Shown here one piece after another: positions 1-6,542 of a DNA stretch of 6,542 nt; positions within the stretch are counted from its first letter, which is position 1, and every line of letters starts with the position of its first letter. Made by a program: the position numbers and the translations under genes. Below the pieces are notes generated by a model. That model did not search any database. It was not told the DNA's origin and worked only from the letters and a program-made list of their open reading frames with translations. The DNA is from Campylobacterota bacterium. Lineage in GTDB: Bacteria > Campylobacterota > Campylobacteria > Campylobacterales > JALSKU01. Location: assembly GCA_013153915.1 (NCBI GenBank), contig JAADDL010000077.1:1-6542 (forward strand), read 5' to 3'.

Positions 1-1592
1 CACAACAAAGAGTTATCGTAGCTACGATATTGAGTTTTCTATTTTTTGTCGGATATGACTATTTTTTTATCCCCAAACCAAATCTACAAGCGGAGCAAAA
101 TCGTACTCAACAAATAACTCCTAAAGCTGCTCCGGCGACGCAAGCTACTCCAAAAGCCGCCGCACCGAGTAGTGCAACTTCGATAGAGACACTAAATAGT
201 AGCTCTAAAGGTGCAAACAATGAAAAAACTTTAGTGACTATCAAAGGTAAAAACTTTGATATGATCATAGACCAGTTCGGTAGAGTTAGTAAATTTTATC
301 TAAACGGAGAGAGATATAGGGATGAAAACGGAAAGAGAGTGCAACTTTTTAACGATGCCAAACTTCCTTTGCCTCTTGAAGTGAGATTTAGTGACAGCGC
401 CGTAAATACGGAAGCTTTTAAAGTCCCTTATACTTCAAATGTATCGACTATAAATCTAAACGGAAAATCGGTTAAAATTATAATGACTCAAAAATTATCC
501 AAATTGACCGTAAAAAAGATATTAACCGTTTATCCGATAGGTAATTATAGTTTAAAATTAGCTCTATCAAAACCTGAGGATTATTTTGTAAGCTCAGGAT
601 ATAGACCCGATGTCAAAGCCGACGGTTACACTTTTCACGGTGTATTGATAAAAGAGTTCGATGATACTCTAACGATGATAAAAGACGGTGACGCAAAGGG
701 TGACGAGCATTTTGCCAACGCAAAAATCGTTGCCGCTAGCGATAGGTATTATACAACCTCTTTTTATAATCTTAAAGGCGGACTTGATGTGTATATCACC
801 AAAGATAAAGATAAAAACCCTCTCCCGTTCGTGAAAGGAAAACAAGAGTACACGGTAAACGGTTATATAGGTGTTAAAGAGTTAAAGATACTAAACTCCA
901 TAAATAAAGAGATGGGCGATATAGTAGAGTATGGCTGGTTTACTTTTATAGCCAAGCCGGTATTTTTGCTTTTAAGCTTCTTGCACTCAATTCTCGGCAA
1001 CTGGGGATGGGCTATCGTAGCTACTACGCTTATCATAAGAATCATACTATTTCCTTTGACATACAAAGGTATGGTCTCTATGACGAAGATGAAAGAGTTG
1101 GCGCCTAAGATAAAAGAGCTTCAAAGAAAATACAAAGGTGATCCGCAAAAACTTAACGCCCATACTATGGAGCTTTATAAAAAGCATGGGGCGAACCCTC
1201 TGGGCGGTTGTTTGCCTATGTTGTTGCAAATTCCTGTATTTTTTGCTCTTTATAGAGTGTTGCAAAATTCTGCGGAGCTCCAAAGTGCGCCTTGGATACT
1301 TTGGATACACGATCTTTCTACAAAAGATCCTTATTATATCTTGCCTATTTTGATGGGTGCTACTATGTTTTGGCAGCAGCATATTTCGCCAAACAGCATA
1401 CAAGATCCGACTCAAGCTAAAATAATGAAGTATCTACCCGTAATATTTACGTTTTTCTTTATGACATTTCCTGCGGGTTTGACGCTATATTGGTTTGTAA
1501 ACAATCTTTTCTCGATAGCTCAACAGTACTATATCAACTCTATTTTTGAAAAGAAAAAAGCAAAGAATAAAGAAGTAAAGGTTAAAGAATGA
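1..1592 (+). CDS. yidC: Membrane protein insertase YidC (5' partial)
   Basis: YidC inserts and folds inner-membrane proteins, alone or with SecYEG. The frame is open from base 3 to the window edge, and the residues before the TTG at 30 (QQRVIVATI, running into LSFLFFVGYDYFFIP) already belong to the first membrane helix. The true start is therefore upstream, and TTG30 is an internal Leu codon. Counting from base 3, the order is: TM1 to about residue 24; an Ala/Pro/Thr/Gln-rich linker (about 28-70); the periplasmic P1 beta domain (about 75-300); then the conserved 60KD_IMP core with further membrane helices. The core has the invariant hydrophilic-groove Arg (bases 1038-1040, in TLIIRIILFPL), a cytoplasmic helical hairpin with KMKELAPKIKELQ and NPLGGCLPMLLQIPVFFALY, and a final FPAGLTLYWFVNN helix. 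The tail is short and Lys-rich, as expected for ribosome contact. The stop overlaps the jag start by 4 bases. Identity is secure; only the first few codons are missing. Confidence 0.97.
   Translation, partial: QQRVIVATILSFLFFVGYDYFFIPKPNLQAEQNRTQQITPKAAPATQATPKAAAPSSATSIETLNSSSKGANNEKTLVTIKGKNFDMIIDQFGRVSKFYLNGERYRDENGKRVQLFNDAKLPLPLEVRFSDSAVNTEAFKVPYTSNVSTINLNGKSVKIIMTQKLSKLTVKKILTVYPIGNYSLKLALSKPEDYFVSSGYRPDVKADGYTFHGVLIKEFDDTLTMIKDGDAKGDEHFANAKIVAASDRYYTTSFYNLKGGLDVYITKDKDKNPLPFVKGKQEYTVNGYIGVKELKILNSINKEMGDIVEYGWFTFIAKPVFLLLSFLHSILGNWGWAIVATTLIIRIILFPLTYKGMVSMTKMKELAPKIKELQRKYKGDPQKLNAHTMELYKKHGANPLGGCLPMLLQIPVFFALYRVLQNSAELQSAPWILWIHDLSTKDPYYILPILMGATMFWQQHISPNSIQDPTQAKIMKYLPVIFTFFFMTFPAGLTLYWFVNNLFSIAQQYYINSIFEKKKAKNKEVKVKE
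14..29. repeat. 16-base perfect palindrome inside yidC
   Basis: TATCGTAGCTACGATA (14-29) equals its own reverse complement. It lies in the codons for IVATI of the first membrane helix of YidC. Twelve of its bases (TATCGTAGCTAC) recur at 1013-1024 in another YidC membrane helix, again encoding IVAT, so codon choice explains at least part of it. No function is assigned. Confidence 0.6.
117..176 (+). repeat. Two-unit degenerate peptide repeat in the YidC linker
   Basis: Two adjacent 10-residue units, TPKAAPATQA and TPKAAAPSSA, lie between the first membrane helix and the P1 domain. Third codon positions differ between the units, so any duplication is old, or the similarity comes from low-complexity composition. 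Such linkers vary freely among YidC homologues. Confidence 0.5.
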
Positions 1593-2284
1593 GCGTACAA
1601 ATAGAATCAAAAACTATCGAAGAGGCGTATCTAAAAGCTTCAAAGGAGTTTAACTGTTCTATAGTTGAACTTGATATTGAGATATTGCAAAATCCAAGTA
1701 CGGGAATACTTGGAATGTTTAAGAAAAACGCTATAATCTCCGTTAAAAAGAAAGGCGAAAGCCAAAGCAAGGAAAAAGGAAGGCAAAAAAGTTCTTCCGT
1801 GAAAACTGTCACCGACGATATAATCAAGCAGATAGAAGAGGGTGTTGAAAGATTGATTAAAGCGAGCTGTTTTGATGTGGAGTTAAAAGAGGTTGTCAAG
1901 TACAACGATAACACCGTTGCCATAGCGCTTGACGGAGAGGATGCCGCACTTCTTATAGGTAAAGAAGGTTATCGATACAAAGCGTTTTCGTATCTCTTGT
2001 ATAATTGGGCAAATATAAAATATGACGTAAACGTTAGACTTGAGATAGCTGAATTTTTAAGCAATCAAAAAGAGATGATAAAAAAATATCTTGAACACAT
2101 CATAACAAAGGTCAACAATAACGGAAGAGCGCAGACCAAGATACTTGACGGTATATTGGTAAAGATAGCTCTTGAAGAGTTAAGAGCGGAATTTCCCGAT
2201 AAATATGTAGGCATAAGGACCGCAAGAAACGGCGGAAAGTATGTCTTGGTAAATGACTTCAATAAAAAGAGTGAAGATAAGTAG
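1589..2284 (+). CDS. jag: Jag/KhpB-type RNA-binding protein with degenerate R3H region
   Basis: This 231-residue cytoplasmic protein is usually encoded next to yidC; family members bind RNA and influence envelope growth in other bacteria. Residues 3-53 fit the Jag_N domain (EEAYLKASKEFNCSIVELDI, then STGILGMFKKNA). Residues 54-75 are a Lys/Ser-rich linker. Residues about 78-155 form a KH domain with the RNA-binding GxxG loop intact (IGKEGYR, 123-129). The C-terminal part (about 160-228) sits where R3H is expected, but the Arg-x3-His signature is not visible: the matching stretch reads DGILVKIALEEL. ATG1589 overlaps the yidC stop as ATGA, with a modest AAAGG seven bases upstream, suggesting coupled translation. 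The H. pylori homologue HP1451 has been reported, from memory, to bind the VirB11-type ATPase HP0525; whether that applies here is unknown. Family assignment is firm, but the role in this organism is inference. Confidence 0.93.
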   Translation: MSVQIESKTIEEAYLKASKEFNCSIVELDIEILQNPSTGILGMFKKNAIISVKKKGESQSKEKGRQKSSSVKTVTDDIIKQIEEGVERLIKASCFDVELKEVVKYNDNTVAIALDGEDAALLIGKEGYRYKAFSYLLYNWANIKYDVNVRLEIAEFLSNQKEMIKKYLEHIITKVNNNGRAQTKILDGILVKIALEELRAEFPDKYVGIRTARNGGKYVLVNDFNKKSEDK

Positions 2285-3629
2285 ATACAACGATACCATA
2301 GCCGCCATAGCGACCGCTTACGGAGTCGGTTCTATTTCCATAGTTAGGGTAAGCGGTGATGCGGCTTACGGTATAGCGTTGAAAATGACTAAAAAAGGTA
2401 GCATAACTCCAAGATACGCTACACTATCTTTTTTATATGACAAAAACGGAGCCGCCATAGATGAGGCTATCGTTTTGTATTTTAAATCCCCTCATAGTTT
2501 TACCGGCGAAGATATAGTAGAGTTTCAGTGTCACGGGGGTACGGCCGTGGCAAATTTGATACTTGATACGGTAATAAGCTATGGGGCTAGACTCGCAAGT
2601 CCCGGAGAATTTTCCAAAAGAGCTTTTTTAAATGATAAGATAGATTTGACAAAGGCTGAAGCGATAGCTAAAATCATTGAGACAAAAAGTGCCGATGCCG
2701 TTAAGATACTCTCCAAACAGTTAAAAGGAGATTTGAAAGAATTTGTCGAGAGTCTTAGAGATGAACTTGTGGAGATATTATCTCATGTGGAGGTTAATAT
2801 CGATTATGCCGAAGAGGATTTGCCTAAAGATATAGAAAAGAAGATAGAAGATAGACTTAAAGATATTGGCAAAAAAATAACAAAGACTCTGCAAATAAGC
2901 CAAAAAAAAGAGGGGCTTATAAACGGTTTTAGTATATCTATCATCGGAAAGCCTAATGTCGGGAAAAGTTCTTTGTTGAATAAACTTCTAAACTACAATA
3001 GAGCCATCATCAGCGATGTCGCCGGCACAACGAGAGATACTATCGAAGAGGAGATAAAGATAGGAACTCATCTTGCCAAAATCATAGATACGGCGGGAGT
3101 TAGAGAAACTAGTGACGGTATTGAAAAGATAGGTGTTGAAAGGGCGGTAGAGTCGATAGAGCGTTGTGATATCGTTCTTGCGGTATTTGACGGCTCCAAC
3201 CATTTTGATAAAGACGATGAAAAGATATTGGATATTTTAAAAAGATATAAAAAAGATAAGAAGATATTTGTCTTTATCAATAAATCAGACCTTCAATCGA
3301 GATTTGATATTAAAAAGGTTGAAAGTTTTAACCCCATTAAGATATCCGCCAAAGAAGAGGTAGATAGTGTTATAAACGCTATCAAAGAGTATCTTGATAC
3401 TCAAAGTTTGGATGATGATATCTTACTGACTTCAAAAAGGCAGATGCAGGAGATACAAAAAGCGTACGAAGCGATACAAAAATCATATGAACCTCTTAAA
3501 GACGGCGAGCTCGAACTTTTTGCCTATGAGATAAATGATGCTATATCGCATATTAGTTCTATTACTAGGGATTTTGAAAGAGACGAGATACTCGATAAGA
3601 TGTTCGGTAGTTTTTGTCTTGGAAAATAA
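2253..3629 (+). CDS. mnmE: tRNA uridine-5-carboxymethylaminomethyl modification GTPase MnmE
   Basis: MnmE works with MnmG to install the (carboxymethyl)aminomethyl group at C5 of wobble U34 in certain tRNAs, using a folate one-carbon unit and potassium-dependent GTP hydrolysis. As a 458-residue protein it has the usual family length. Residues about 12-130 are the folate-binding N-domain (NDTIAAIAT, FQCHGG, RAFLNDKIDLTKAEA). A helical domain follows, with the Ras-like G domain inserted at about 225-380: G1 GKPNVGKSS (232-240, with the potassium-ligand Asn235), K-loop/G2 VAGTTRDT (256-263), G3 DTAG (269-272), G4 NKSD (343-346) and G5 SAK (365-367). The protein ends in the essential C-x-G-K motif (CLGK, 455-458). 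All catalytic motifs are intact. ATG2253 overlaps jag by 32 bases, with a distant GGAAAG at 2234-2239. GTG2271 would give MKISRYNDTIAA and cannot be excluded. MnmG is not in the window. Confidence 0.97.
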   Translation: MTSIKRVKISRYNDTIAAIATAYGVGSISIVRVSGDAAYGIALKMTKKGSITPRYATLSFLYDKNGAAIDEAIVLYFKSPHSFTGEDIVEFQCHGGTAVANLILDTVISYGARLASPGEFSKRAFLNDKIDLTKAEAIAKIIETKSADAVKILSKQLKGDLKEFVESLRDELVEILSHVEVNIDYAEEDLPKDIEKKIEDRLKDIGKKITKTLQISQKKEGLINGFSISIIGKPNVGKSSLLNKLLNYNRAIISDVAGTTRDTIEEEIKIGTHLAKIIDTAGVRETSDGIEKIGVERAVESIERCDIVLAVFDGSNHFDKDDEKILDILKRYKKDKKIFVFINKSDLQSRFDIKKVESFNPIKISAKEEVDSVINAIKEYLDTQSLDDDILLTSKRQMQEIQKAYEAIQKSYEPLKDGELELFAYEINDAISHISSITRDFERDEILDKMFGSFCLGK

Positions 3630-3650
3630 AATCTGACACATCTTTTATTT
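3624..3650 (+). terminator. Possible weak A/T-only hairpin at the mnmE stop
   Basis: AAATAAAA (3624-3631) and TTTTATTT (3643-3650) are perfect 8-base inverted repeats around an 11-base loop, overlapping the mnmE stop codon. The stem has no G-C pair and no U-tract after it, so it would be unstable. It is at best a weak attenuator between mnmE and the efflux genes and may simply reflect AT-rich sequence. No better terminator is visible in the gap, so read-through from mnmE into tolC is possible. Confidence 0.15.
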
Positions 3651-3659
3651 ACACACCCT

Positions 3660-3700
3660 CTAACGTTAACATTTAGTTTATATTGTTTTTGTACTATATC
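3660..3700 (+). promoter_or_regulatory. Candidate promoter/operator region for the efflux operon
   Basis: The 96-base gap between mnmE and the outer-membrane channel gene is the only space here for a separate promoter. Two -10-like hexamers are visible: TATATT (3679-3684, five of six matches to TATAAT) and TACTAT (3692-3697, four of six). A -35-like TTAACA lies at 3666-3671 but is 20 bases from TACTAT, longer than ideal; promoters of this phylum often lack a strong -35. The perfect 8-base palindrome TAACGTTA (3661-3668) touches the -35-like box and could be part of an operator, though a palindrome this short is common by chance. The start site is not determined by this reading. Confidence 0.3.
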
Positions 3701-3713
3701 TTTTTAAAATAGC

Positions 3714-3717
3714 GGAG
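3714..3717 (+). promoter_or_regulatory. Shine-Dalgarno of the TolC-like gene
   Basis: GGAG lies eight bases before ATG3726, a good spacing. It fixes this ATG as the start, which also gives a complete signal peptide at the protein N-terminus. Confidence 0.7.
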
Positions 3718-3725
3718 TTTTTAGT

Positions 3726-5009
3726 ATGAAATATTTTTTATCTATTTTTTTGATTTCCATATCTCTTTTTGGAGATTCTTTGGAGGAACTTGTTGATTTT
3801 GCACTTCAAAACAATACTTTGATAAAGAAGCAGACTCTCAACAGGGATATAGCCTCCTTAAAAAGAGAAGAGAGCAAAAAGGCTCAATACGGCGATGTAG
3901 CTTTGGTGGGAGGGGTAGATCATTATAATAGTCCAAGGACACTATCGCCGCTAACACCTTCGGTGATGATGGGCGGTGTGCCTATAACTACTACAAAGAC
4001 TATCTATTCGGTAGGTGTATCGTATAGCGTGCCTCTTTTTACCGGTTTTGCGCAAACTAGAGAGATACAGATGAGCGAAATAGCTAAAAAAATGGCAAAT
4101 GTAAAAGTAAAGTTGACAAAAGAGCAACTTGCCTACAATGTAAAGTCGCTATATCTGTCGATTTTGGCTCAAATGGAGATGCTTAACGCTCAAAAGAGTT
4201 ATACAAAAGCACTTATAGAGTTGAAAAACACCATAAGTGAGTATGTCAAACTGGGCAAGAGAGCTAAGATAGATTTGTTGAAAGCCGAGGCAAATGTCGA
4301 GTCCTCTTTGACATCTCAAGAGACTACCAAGGCAAATATTAAGACTTTAAAGGCAACTCTTTCCTCTTTGGTCGGCAAGAGTGTTGACGAGCTGGAAGAG
4401 GTAATTATAACCGTCAAAAAGCCTTCATATGATGTTAAAAGTTTGTTTGCGAAGAGCGCATCTCTATCAAGGGTCAATATCTATGATATGGGTATTAAAA
4501 AGGCTCAAAAAGCGGTGCAAAAGAGTAAATCTACCAAATATCCTCAAATCAACTTAAATTCGTATTTCGGTAAAAATTACGGAGATGATATAGGTCCTAA
4601 CGGCTGGGATAATGCCGATATGGTACAAGTGGGCTTAAAGCTCAAATATACCCTTTTTGATTTTGGAAAAAGAGATATAGCTATACAAAAAGCTAAGCTT
4701 TCGGAGATGGAGGCAAAGCTAGATAGGGCACAAGTGCTATTGGATGTAAAAAAGATGATAATTGAAGCGGTGGCAAAAATAGAGAAGAACTATTACGGCT
4801 ATTTAAGTAGCACAAAAGAGATGAAACTTAGCAAAAAAAGTGAAGATATAGAAAAGGTTAGGTATGAAAACGGAGTCTCTACGATAAACGACCTACTGTT
4901 GGCAAAAAGTAAAAGTGAGTTTGCTTTGGCAAAGACCATTTTGGCTAAATACGACTATCAAAAAAGTATCTACTATTTAGATTATGTTTTGGAAAGAGGA
5001 GTAAAATGA
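3726..5009 (+). CDS. TolC-family outer membrane efflux channel
   Basis: This 427-residue protein is the outer-membrane duct of a tripartite efflux pump, acting as a trimer that reaches into the periplasm. Residues 1-16 are a Sec signal peptide (MKYFLSIFLISISLFG) with likely cleavage before Asp17. The mature protein shows the two-fold repeat of outer membrane efflux proteins: long Lys/Glu/Ala-rich helices separated by membrane beta strands. Repeat 1 has SYSVPLFTGFAQTREI (99-114). Repeat 2 has KLKYTLFDFGKRDIAIQKAKL (305-325) and the typical late helix with RYENGVSTINDLLLAKS (379-395). No N-terminal lipobox Cys is present, so it is not an OprM/CusC-type lipoprotein. The length is close to the mature size of TolC relatives. 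Its stop overlaps the adaptor start by 4 bases, tying it to the adaptor and RND pump. Substrate cannot be inferred from this component. Confidence 0.93.
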   Translation: MKYFLSIFLISISLFGDSLEELVDFALQNNTLIKKQTLNRDIASLKREESKKAQYGDVALVGGVDHYNSPRTLSPLTPSVMMGGVPITTTKTIYSVGVSYSVPLFTGFAQTREIQMSEIAKKMANVKVKLTKEQLAYNVKSLYLSILAQMEMLNAQKSYTKALIELKNTISEYVKLGKRAKIDLLKAEANVESSLTSQETTKANIKTLKATLSSLVGKSVDELEEVIITVKKPSYDVKSLFAKSASLSRVNIYDMGIKKAQKAVQKSKSTKYPQINLNSYFGKNYGDDIGPNGWDNADMVQVGLKLKYTLFDFGKRDIAIQKAKLSEMEAKLDRAQVLLDVKKMIIEAVAKIEKNYYGYLSSTKEMKLSKKSEDIEKVRYENGVSTINDLLLAKSKSEFALAKTILAKYDYQKSIYYLDYVLERGVK

Positions 5010-6085
5010 AAAAGATAATAATCACCGTCATATTTATAGCGGCGGCAGTTTTTGTGGGATTTAAGGGAAAAGAACTTTTAAATAAAAAAGAGAATGAGAT
5101 AAAAAATGAAAAAGCTCCCATAAAATCTTTTATAACAGTAACAACTACAAAGTGCAAAGAGGGAACTTTGAAGAAAAAGATACCTTTTTTAGCCCATATA
5201 ATAGCCGATAAAAATATCAAAATTTCTACAAAATTTGCGGGATATATAGAAGAGGTTTATGTAAAAGAGTCGCAAAAAGTGAAAAAGGGTGATATTTTGG
5301 CAAAGATAGACTCTACCGAATTTACATCTAACATAAAAGCCTTGGAAGAGACCATAAAAGCCCAAGAGGGTGATGTGGCATTGGCTAGAAGAATATATAG
5401 TAGAAATATTAAGTTGTACAAAGTAGGAGGTTTGGCAAAAGAGAAGCTTGAGATGTCAAAAGTCGCTCTTGAATCCAAAAAAGCTCTACTAAACAGCAGC
5501 AAAGAGAAGCTAAAGCAGTTAAAGCATCAGCTAACTTATCTTCAAGTGACCGCTCCTTTTGACGGAGTTATAGAAAATATTTTGGCTCACAAAGGAGATC
5601 TTGCGGCAGCCGGAAAACCTATCATTACGATGAATAATGCCAAAAAAAGGGTTATTGTCTCTTATGCTTCGGATATAAAAGATGAGATAAAAAAGAATCA
5701 AAAAGTTTTTTTGAAAAACGAAGAGATAGGCTTTGTAAACTTCATATATCAAACTTCGCAAAACGGACTTATCAGTGCCGAAGTAAAACTAACAAAAGAT
5801 ATCGATCTGCCGGTTGGAAGCGACTTGGAAGTAAGCGTGCTGACAACACAAAAGAGAGGTTGCGTTTTGCCTGACGATACTGTATTGCATAAAAAAGAGG
5901 GAACTTTCGTGATGATGTATGACGGAAAGAGTTTTAAACCCTTTAAAGTCAAAATAGAGTTAAAAGAGGGTAACAATATAGTCGTAACTCCGTTTATCGA
6001 CTCTCTTGTCGCTAGGGCAAACGAAACTAAACTCGCGGAACTTCCGGCGTACGACAACATCAATGTAGAGGGAGAGGATAAATGA
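5006..6085 (+). CDS. HlyD/AcrA-type periplasmic adaptor (membrane fusion protein) of RND efflux
   Basis: This 359-residue periplasmic adaptor would connect the RND pump to the TolC-like channel. Residues about 3-19 form an uncleaved membrane anchor or signal (KKIIITVIFIAAAVFVG) with no lipobox Cys. The first lipoyl half is at about 69-103 (KNIKISTKFAGYIEEVYVKE, then KKGDILAKIDS). A helical hairpin rich in Lys/Glu/Leu (about 105-177) follows, shorter than a full AcrA hairpin by eye. The second lipoyl half (about 178-210) carries LQVTAPFDGVIENILAHKGD. The beta barrel (about 213-283) and membrane-proximal domain (about 285-355, with VLPDDTVL) complete the fold. The only two cysteines, Cys50 and Cys286, fall in strands flanking these domains. 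GAGGAG at 4996-5001 is four bases before ATG5006, which overlaps the previous stop; the protein's own TGA overlaps the RND start. No histidine- or methionine-rich metal-binding segment is seen, so a metal substrate is not indicated. Confidence 0.92.
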   Translation: MKKIIITVIFIAAAVFVGFKGKELLNKKENEIKNEKAPIKSFITVTTTKCKEGTLKKKIPFLAHIIADKNIKISTKFAGYIEEVYVKESQKVKKGDILAKIDSTEFTSNIKALEETIKAQEGDVALARRIYSRNIKLYKVGGLAKEKLEMSKVALESKKALLNSSKEKLKQLKHQLTYLQVTAPFDGVIENILAHKGDLAAAGKPIITMNNAKKRVIVSYASDIKDEIKKNQKVFLKNEEIGFVNFIYQTSQNGLISAEVKLTKDIDLPVGSDLEVSVLTTQKRGCVLPDDTVLHKKEGTFVMMYDGKSFKPFKVKIELKEGNNIVVTPFIDSLVARANETKLAELPAYDNINVEGEDK

Positions 6086-6542
6086 AAGAGTCATCTTCTT
6101 GGGTTGAGAGGATACTTAAAAAACCTCATATAGTCATCTCCTTTCTCGCGCTTTTTATGCTTGCGGGCATAGTCGGATACGGAAGGATTCATAGAAATCT
6201 CTTTCCAAATTCAAACTATCCCGAAGTGGCTTTGGTGGTAGTGGAGCCCGGAGCCTCCGCAAAGAGTATGGCAAGCAATATAGCCGTACCTATCGAAGAG
6301 GAGCTTTACGCTCTTGATGAGATAAGAAGAGCATACTCCACCACTATAGACGAAGTAACGGTCATCAGGGCGGAGTTTGAGTACACCAAAGATATAGATA
6401 CCGCCGTAAATGACGTAAATAACGCTCTTTCAAAGATAAGAGCGAAACTTCCCAAAGATATAAAAGAGCCGCAGGTTATCAAGATAACGGAAGCCACCGC
6501 TCCCGTTGTCGTCGTAGCTATGTCTCCCAAAAAAGGCTCCAA
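6082..6542 (+). CDS. RND-family efflux permease, N-terminal part (3' partial)
   Basis: This is the proton-driven inner-membrane pump of the tripartite system. ATG6082 overlaps the adaptor stop by 4 bases and follows a purine-rich GGGAGAGG run. The frame stays open for 153 codons to the window end, whereas family members are usually around 1000 residues, so most of the gene lies downstream. Residues about 16-34 are the first membrane helix (HIVISFLALFMLAGIVGYG). They are followed by the start of the porter domain: LFPNSNYPEVALVVVEPGAS (40-59), VPIEEELYALDEIRRAYS (69-86), and VNDVNNALSKIRAKLPKDIK (109-128), then EPQVIKITEATAPVVVVAMS. These match the AcrB/HAE1-like layout (FP..yP.v.v...pGas, piE..l, dV...l...LP.....P). 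It does not resemble CzcA/CusA at the positions I can compare. Export of hydrophobic compounds is the usual role, but the substrate is unknown. Confidence 0.9.
   Translation, partial: MKESSSWVERILKKPHIVISFLALFMLAGIVGYGRIHRNLFPNSNYPEVALVVVEPGASAKSMASNIAVPIEEELYALDEIRRAYSTTIDEVTVIRAEFEYTKDIDTAVNDVNNALSKIRAKLPKDIKEPQVIKITEATAPVVVVAMSPKKGS

Noticed and set aside
30..32. TTG as the start of yidC
   Set aside because: The frame is open upstream to the window edge and the preceding codons encode the start of the expected first membrane helix, so TTG30 is an internal Leu codon.
1138..1353. Plus-strand 71-codon frame inside yidC
   Set aside because: It overlaps the conserved YidC core in another frame and its Cys/Leu-rich product looks like out-of-frame membrane-helix codons.
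1582..1923. Minus-strand reading frame of 113 codons opposite jag
   Set aside because: It lies antisense to a well-supported gene, has a low-complexity hydrophobic and Ser-rich product, and shows no recognisable domain. The same applies to the other minus-strand frames at 863-1066, 1047-1415, 2065-2262, 2988-3280, 4945-5220, 5257-5502, 5531-5761, 5749-6063 and 6306-6542.
1..6542. CRISPR arrays, transposons, tRNA or rRNA genes, phage or defence genes
   Set aside because: I saw no spaced direct repeats, terminal inverted repeats, transposase motifs, tRNA-like cloverleaf, or defence-type genes. The window is almost entirely filled by six ordinary coding regions, and base composition looks even throughout.
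5006..6542. Heavy-metal (Cus/Czc-type) efflux assignment
   Set aside because: The adaptor has no Met/His-rich metal-binding segment and the visible RND N-terminus resembles the HAE1 layout more than CzcA. The metal-relay residues are outside the window, so this is rejected only provisionally.

Overview
The window looks like part of the chromosome of a Campylobacterota (Epsilonproteobacteria) bacterium. This rests on the AT-rich sequence, heavy use of ATA (Ile) and AGA (Arg) codons, very tight gene packing, the gene order yidC-jag-mnmE, and a TolC signal peptide ending in the 'LFG-D' style common in Sulfurimonas/Sulfurovum/Campylobacter-like organisms. The genus cannot be fixed by reading alone. 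All genes are on the + strand, and only one intergenic gap (about 96 bases) exceeds a few bases.

Region 1 (1-3629) is a housekeeping cluster: yidC (membrane-protein insertase, 5' end cut off by the window), jag/khpB (KH-domain RNA-binding protein, start overlapping the yidC stop by 4 bases) and mnmE/trmE (GTPase for tRNA wobble-uridine modification, start overlapping jag by 32 bases). In this phylum these genes usually follow rpmH, rnpA and yidD, which would lie just upstream. The overlaps suggest one transcript with translational coupling.

Region 2 (3630-3725) is the only gap. It has no gene. It carries a weak A/T-only hairpin at the mnmE stop, sigma70-like promoter candidates, an 8-base palindrome and a clear Shine-Dalgarno.

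Region 3 (3726-6542) is a three-gene efflux operon: a TolC-like outer-membrane channel, a HlyD/AcrA-type periplasmic adaptor, and the first 153 codons of an RND inner-membrane pump that runs off the 3' end. Both junctions are 4-base ATGA overlaps. Together the three proteins would form a tripartite pump crossing both membranes. The substrate cannot be told from this sequence, and no regulator gene lies in the window.

I did not find a previously undescribed system. The points most worth a second look are the loss of the R3H signature residues in Jag, a lone cysteine pair in the adaptor that could form a disulfide, the choice of mnmE start, and departures from consensus in the RND N-terminus.
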